Source: Treponema sp.
Lineage (GTDB): Bacteria; Spirochaetota; Spirochaetia; Treponematales; Breznakiellaceae
Direction of reading: 5' to 3'
NCBI GenBank assembly: GCA_031259515.1
Contig: JAIRLK010000207.1
Coordinates: 1-7,416 of the forward strand
DNA length: 7,416 bases
Shown piece by piece: positions 5,072 through 7,416 of the stretch; positions within the stretch are counted from its first letter, which is position 1; every line of letters begins with the position of its first letter. The position numbers were made by a program, and so were the translations under genes. The notes beneath the pieces were generated by a model. It worked only from the letters and a program-made list of their open reading frames with translations, was not told the origin of the DNA and did no database searches.

Positions 5072-6346
5072 TCAATTACCGAACACAAGGTTGGGTATAA
5101 AAGTAGTAATCCAAGGAACAAAGGTTACCAAGAGCAGAACAATAAACAGGGGGATCAGAAAGGGTATGGTCGCCCTGGTAACCCGTTCAAATGGAACTTT
5201 ACCAACGTTGGCGACCACATACAACACAACACCCACCGGGGGAGTAATGACTCCTATCATCAAATTCATGATCATGATGAGGCAGGCCTGGGTAATGTTT
5301 ATGCCCATATTCACCATGATGGGAATCAAAATCGGTGTCAGGATAAGAATCGCCGCGGTTCCTTCCATAAACATACCGACAAAAAGCAGGAATACATTGA
5401 CGATCAGTAGCAACAGTATTTTGGTATGGGCAATGGAAAGCAGTACCTGGGATATGGACTGGGGAACCTGAGACACTGACAGTACCCAGCCAAAAATCGA
5501 GGCGGTCATGACCAGGGCAAGGACAACCCCGGTAGTCTCACAGGTTGAAAAAATCACCTTTGGAATATCCTTGAAGGTAAATTCCCGGTATACAAAGAGC
5601 CCCAGAATGAGGGAATAAAAGGCCGCGATAACAGCGGCTTCGGTGGGGGTAAAAATACCGGAAAAGATCCCCACAAAAAGAATAACCGGCGCCATCAGGG
5701 CCCAAATGGCCTCCCTAAAGGCGGCACAGAGGATCTTCAAGGTCGGTCTTGGAGCCCGGGGATAGTTCCGTTTATGCGCATATATCGAAACCATAAGCAT
5801 CAGGGTAACGCCCATGAGCAGGCCGGGTATGATGCCCCCCAGAAAGAGACGGCCGATGGAGGCCTCTGCGGCCACCGCAAGGATGACCATCGGCAGGGAG
5901 GGGGGAATTATCGGGCCTATCACCGAAGACGCGGCGGTAATGGCGCAACTAAAGTCGTCATCATAGCCGGCATCCCGCATGGCCTTTATTTCGATATTGC
6001 CCAGACCCCCAGCATCGGCCACCGCAGTTCCGCTCATACCCGCGAACATGACGCTGGCCACCACATTGGCGTGCCCAAGTCCGCCGGGGAGCCTTCCCAC
6101 CAGCACATTGGCAAAATCAAACATTCGTTTGGTAACGCCGGAATTGTTCATAATATTGCCCATGATGATGAAGAAGGGTGCCGCCAACAGGGTAAAGGAA
6201 TTGGCTGACATGGTAACCCGCTGAAGCACCGTGATAGGGGTAAAACCTCCCAGGAACACGTAGATCATTGAGCAAAGGCCAAGGTTTGCGTAAAGGGGCA
6301 GCCCAGTAAAAAGAAGTATGACAAACAGGGTAAACGCCAGGGTCAT
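5072..6346 (-). CDS. dctM: TRAP transporter large permease, DctM family
   Basis: A 424-residue polytopic inner-membrane protein, the transport channel of a tripartite ATP-independent periplasmic transporter, which uses an ion gradient (usually Na+) to import organic acids delivered by DctP. Hydrophobic segments run the whole length, consistent with the usual eleven or twelve helices. Family motifs: APFFIIMGNIMNNSG (56-70), MFAGMSGTAVADAGGLG (100-116), the loop KAMRDAGYDDDFSCAITAAS (121-140), GPIIPPSLPMVI (144-155) and, near the C-terminus, MIGVITPPVGVVLYV. The start codon overlaps the dctQ stop in an ATGA, with AGGAG at 6358-6354 and 7 nt spacing inside the end of dctQ, so translation is coupled. 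Downstream, 23 bp separate it from the aldolase gene. The sequence does not reveal the solute. Confidence 0.95.
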   Translation of the reverse strand: MTLAFTLFVILLFTGLPLYANLGLCSMIYVFLGGFTPITVLQRVTMSANSFTLLAAPFFIIMGNIMNNSGVTKRMFDFANVLVGRLPGGLGHANVVASVMFAGMSGTAVADAGGLGNIEIKAMRDAGYDDDFSCAITAASSVIGPIIPPSLPMVILAVAAEASIGRLFLGGIIPGLLMGVTLMLMVSIYAHKRNYPRAPRPTLKILCAAFREAIWALMAPVILFVGIFSGIFTPTEAAVIAAFYSLILGLFVYREFTFKDIPKVIFSTCETTGVVLALVMTASIFGWVLSVSQVPQSISQVLLSIAHTKILLLLIVNVFLLFVGMFMEGTAAILILTPILIPIMVNMGINITQACLIMIMNLMIGVITPPVGVVLYVVANVGKVPFERVTRATIPFLIPLFIVLLLVTFVPWITTFIPNLVFGN

Positions 6347-6852
6347 GATAAGGCTCCTTGGGGTTGGGCAGGAATTTTTTTCCAGATATTGACGATATCC
6401 AATACCTGATACAAAAGAATAATAAAGTTTGCTATAGGGGCGCTGACATACACCAAGGCGAAATTGACGGGCAGGGTAACCGCCATGCCCCGGCCCCCGA
6501 CTTCTGTCATCTTGATCCCAAACCAGACCATAAACACCGAGAAAATGATTACCAGGATACAGTTAAAGGTTTGCATGAGCTTCTGCCCAAAAAGCGGGAG
6601 TCTCGAAATCAGGGCAGTAATGCAGATGTGGCTTTTGGTTCTGGAGGCCATGGTCCAGCCTATATAACAGATCCAGACAAACATCAGCCTGATCAGTTCC
6701 TCGGACCACACAATAGGATTCCTGAATGCCCAGCGCATAATGATTTGCGCCATGGCGACAAAGAAGATGATGACAAAAAAAAGGACCGCAATCCAGTCAA
6801 TAACTTTTTCTGTCCCTTGTTTTATCCGGTTAAAATTTGAGGATGCCGGCAT
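6343..6852 (-). CDS. dctQ: TRAP transporter small permease, DctQ family
   Basis: A 169-residue membrane protein with four predicted helices (about 19-40, 52-70, 92-115 and 128-152), the small subunit that pairs with DctM and forms the DctP docking scaffold. Diagnostic motifs are FRNPIVWSEELIRLMFVW (43-60), a version of the DctQ W-x-EE-x-x-x-x-x-F-x-W signature, and GWTMASRTKSHI (65-76), with the conserved His between helices 2 and 3. Start at ATG 6852-6850 is chosen for its AAGGAG at 6863-6858 with 5 nt spacing; a longer frame to 6912 would add 20 uncharacteristic residues. Its TGA overlaps the dctM ATG. A 118-bp gap with a hairpin separates it from dctP. Confidence 0.93.
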   Translation of the reverse strand: MPASSNFNRIKQGTEKVIDWIAVLFFVIIFFVAMAQIIMRWAFRNPIVWSEELIRLMFVWICYIGWTMASRTKSHICITALISRLPLFGQKLMQTFNCILVIIFSVFMVWFGIKMTEVGGRGMAVTLPVNFALVYVSAPIANFIILLYQVLDIVNIWKKIPAQPQGALS

Positions 6853-6913
6853 ATTTTCTCCTTCAGGCTTGTTCGCCAGCCCGCAACATAAAGAATATTC
6901 CCGGTTTGACAAA

Positions 6914-6949
6914 CGGTGGACAAACCCTCAATACCGGTTTTGTCCACCG
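6914..6949. promoter_or_regulatory. Stem-loop between dctP and dctQ
   Basis: CGGTGGACAAACC (6914-6926) pairs with GGTTTTGTCCACCG (6936-6949), a 13-bp stem with one bulged base and a 9-nt loop. It lies 21 bp after the dctP stop. In the minus direction it is followed by GTTTGTC and not by a U-run, so it is better read as a processing or 3'-stability hairpin that raises dctP over dctQM expression, or as a partial attenuator. Confidence 0.65.
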
Positions 6950-6970
6950 CCTGTTCTTTTAAGATCTCCC

Positions 6971-7416
6971 CTACTTTACATTTTGGATAAATTCCCAGGT
7001 TCCTTTGCCCCAATCGGCTTCCATCCGTGAGACAAGCCATGGCCCGGTAACCGCCCGGAAGGATTCCACGTCCGGGCTTATGACGGTAATACCCTTGGCG
7101 GCAAGGTCTTTTTTGAGATCCTCCTCGGATCTTGCGACCTCCGCGTCATTCCAAGCAATGCCGTTGTTCACTGCGGTCTGGATGATTTGCTGATCCACAA
7201 GGGATATTTTTTTCCAGACATCCTCGTTGATAAAGATCATATTAGGACAGATAATGTGATCCGTGAGGATGAGGTACTTCTGAATTTCGTAGAATTTCTG
7301 GCCGTCAAAGGTGGGCAGGGGGTTTTCCTGCCCGTCCGCCACGTTGGTCTGTAGGGACATATACAGATCGCCGAAGGGGATGGGCGTGGGCCGGGCTCCC
7401 CAACTGTTGATCATTT
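6971..7416 (-). CDS. dctP: TRAP transporter solute-binding protein (DctP family), C-terminal part
   Basis: The last 148 residues of a periplasmic extracytoplasmic solute receptor, which captures an organic acid and hands it to DctQM. The visible part starts at the lobe-crossing segment SWGARPTPIPFGDLYMSL and continues with QTNVADGQENPLPTF, the standard DctP pattern of ALQ-x-G-x-VDGQENP, then HIICPNMIFINEDVWKKI, SLVDQQIIQTAVNNG and the C-terminal helix ending WEFIQNVK. The open frame runs off the right edge. The N-terminal domain, signal peptide and the arginine that usually grips the substrate carboxylate are outside, so specificity cannot be read. Stop is TAG 6973-6971. It heads the transporter set on the same strand as dctQ and dctM, the usual P-Q-M order. 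Confidence 0.93.
   Translation of the reverse strand, partial: MINSWGARPTPIPFGDLYMSLQTNVADGQENPLPTFDGQKFYEIQKYLILTDHIICPNMIFINEDVWKKISLVDQQIIQTAVNNGIAWNDAEVARSEEDLKKDLAAKGITVISPDVESFRAVTGPWLVSRMEADWGKGTWEFIQNVK

Noticed and set aside
5774..6208. 144-residue plus-strand frame opposite dctM
   Set aside because: His/Gly-rich antisense shadow of conserved DctM sequence.

Overview
The window looks like spirochaete chromosome, most likely a gut or termite-gut Treponema. Support comes from the style of the Rpn/PD-(D/E)XK transposase remnants, a LysM lipoprotein with a short cysteine signal peptide, and intergenic DNA full of hairpin repeats. This assignment is inferred from sequence style, not from a database search.

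Layout. All genes except one are on the minus strand. From right to left in their direction of transcription: (1) 7416-5072 is a tripartite TRAP transporter, with the C-terminal part of the solute-binding protein DctP, then DctQ and DctM. DctQ and DctM overlap by ATGA. (2) 5048-4251 is an HpcH/HpaI-family class II aldolase, 23 bp after dctM and evidently in the same operon. (3) 4250-3976 is a gene-poor stretch holding two perfect 16-bp parS (ParB-binding) sites whose centres are 103 bp apart. (4) 3493-3975 is a YbaK/EbsC-type aminoacyl-tRNA editing protein, the only plus-strand gene, with a near-consensus sigma70 promoter. (5) 2845-3492 has no gene. It holds a densely structured element (about 3044-3429) and a cluster of GTTCCAAAA hairpins, with candidate outward promoters on both sides. 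(6) 2844-820 is a short LysM lipoprotein followed 21 bp later by an FGGY kinase of the L-xylulokinase (LyxK) type. (7) 803-211 holds a large inverted repeat, a 5'-truncated Rpn-family gene and a second, ~90-bp Rpn scrap. (8) 194-1 is the start of an L-ribulose-5-phosphate 4-epimerase (AraD/UlaF/SgbE family).

How it works together. TRAP import, L-xylulose phosphorylation and 4-epimerisation are the same kinds of functions found together in the E. coli yiaK-S (2,3-diketo-L-gulonate / L-xylulose) cluster. The aldolase would fit cleavage of a 2-keto(-3-deoxy) sugar acid to pyruvate plus an aldehyde. The region is best read as a sugar-acid/pentulose catabolic locus interrupted by ybaK, a parS pair and repeat elements. 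The exact substrate cannot be fixed from this window.

I did not find a clearly new multi-gene system. The most noteworthy signals are the duplicated parS site, the structured element with outward-facing -35 hexamers at its ends, and the nuclease-family debris between the kinase and epimerase genes.
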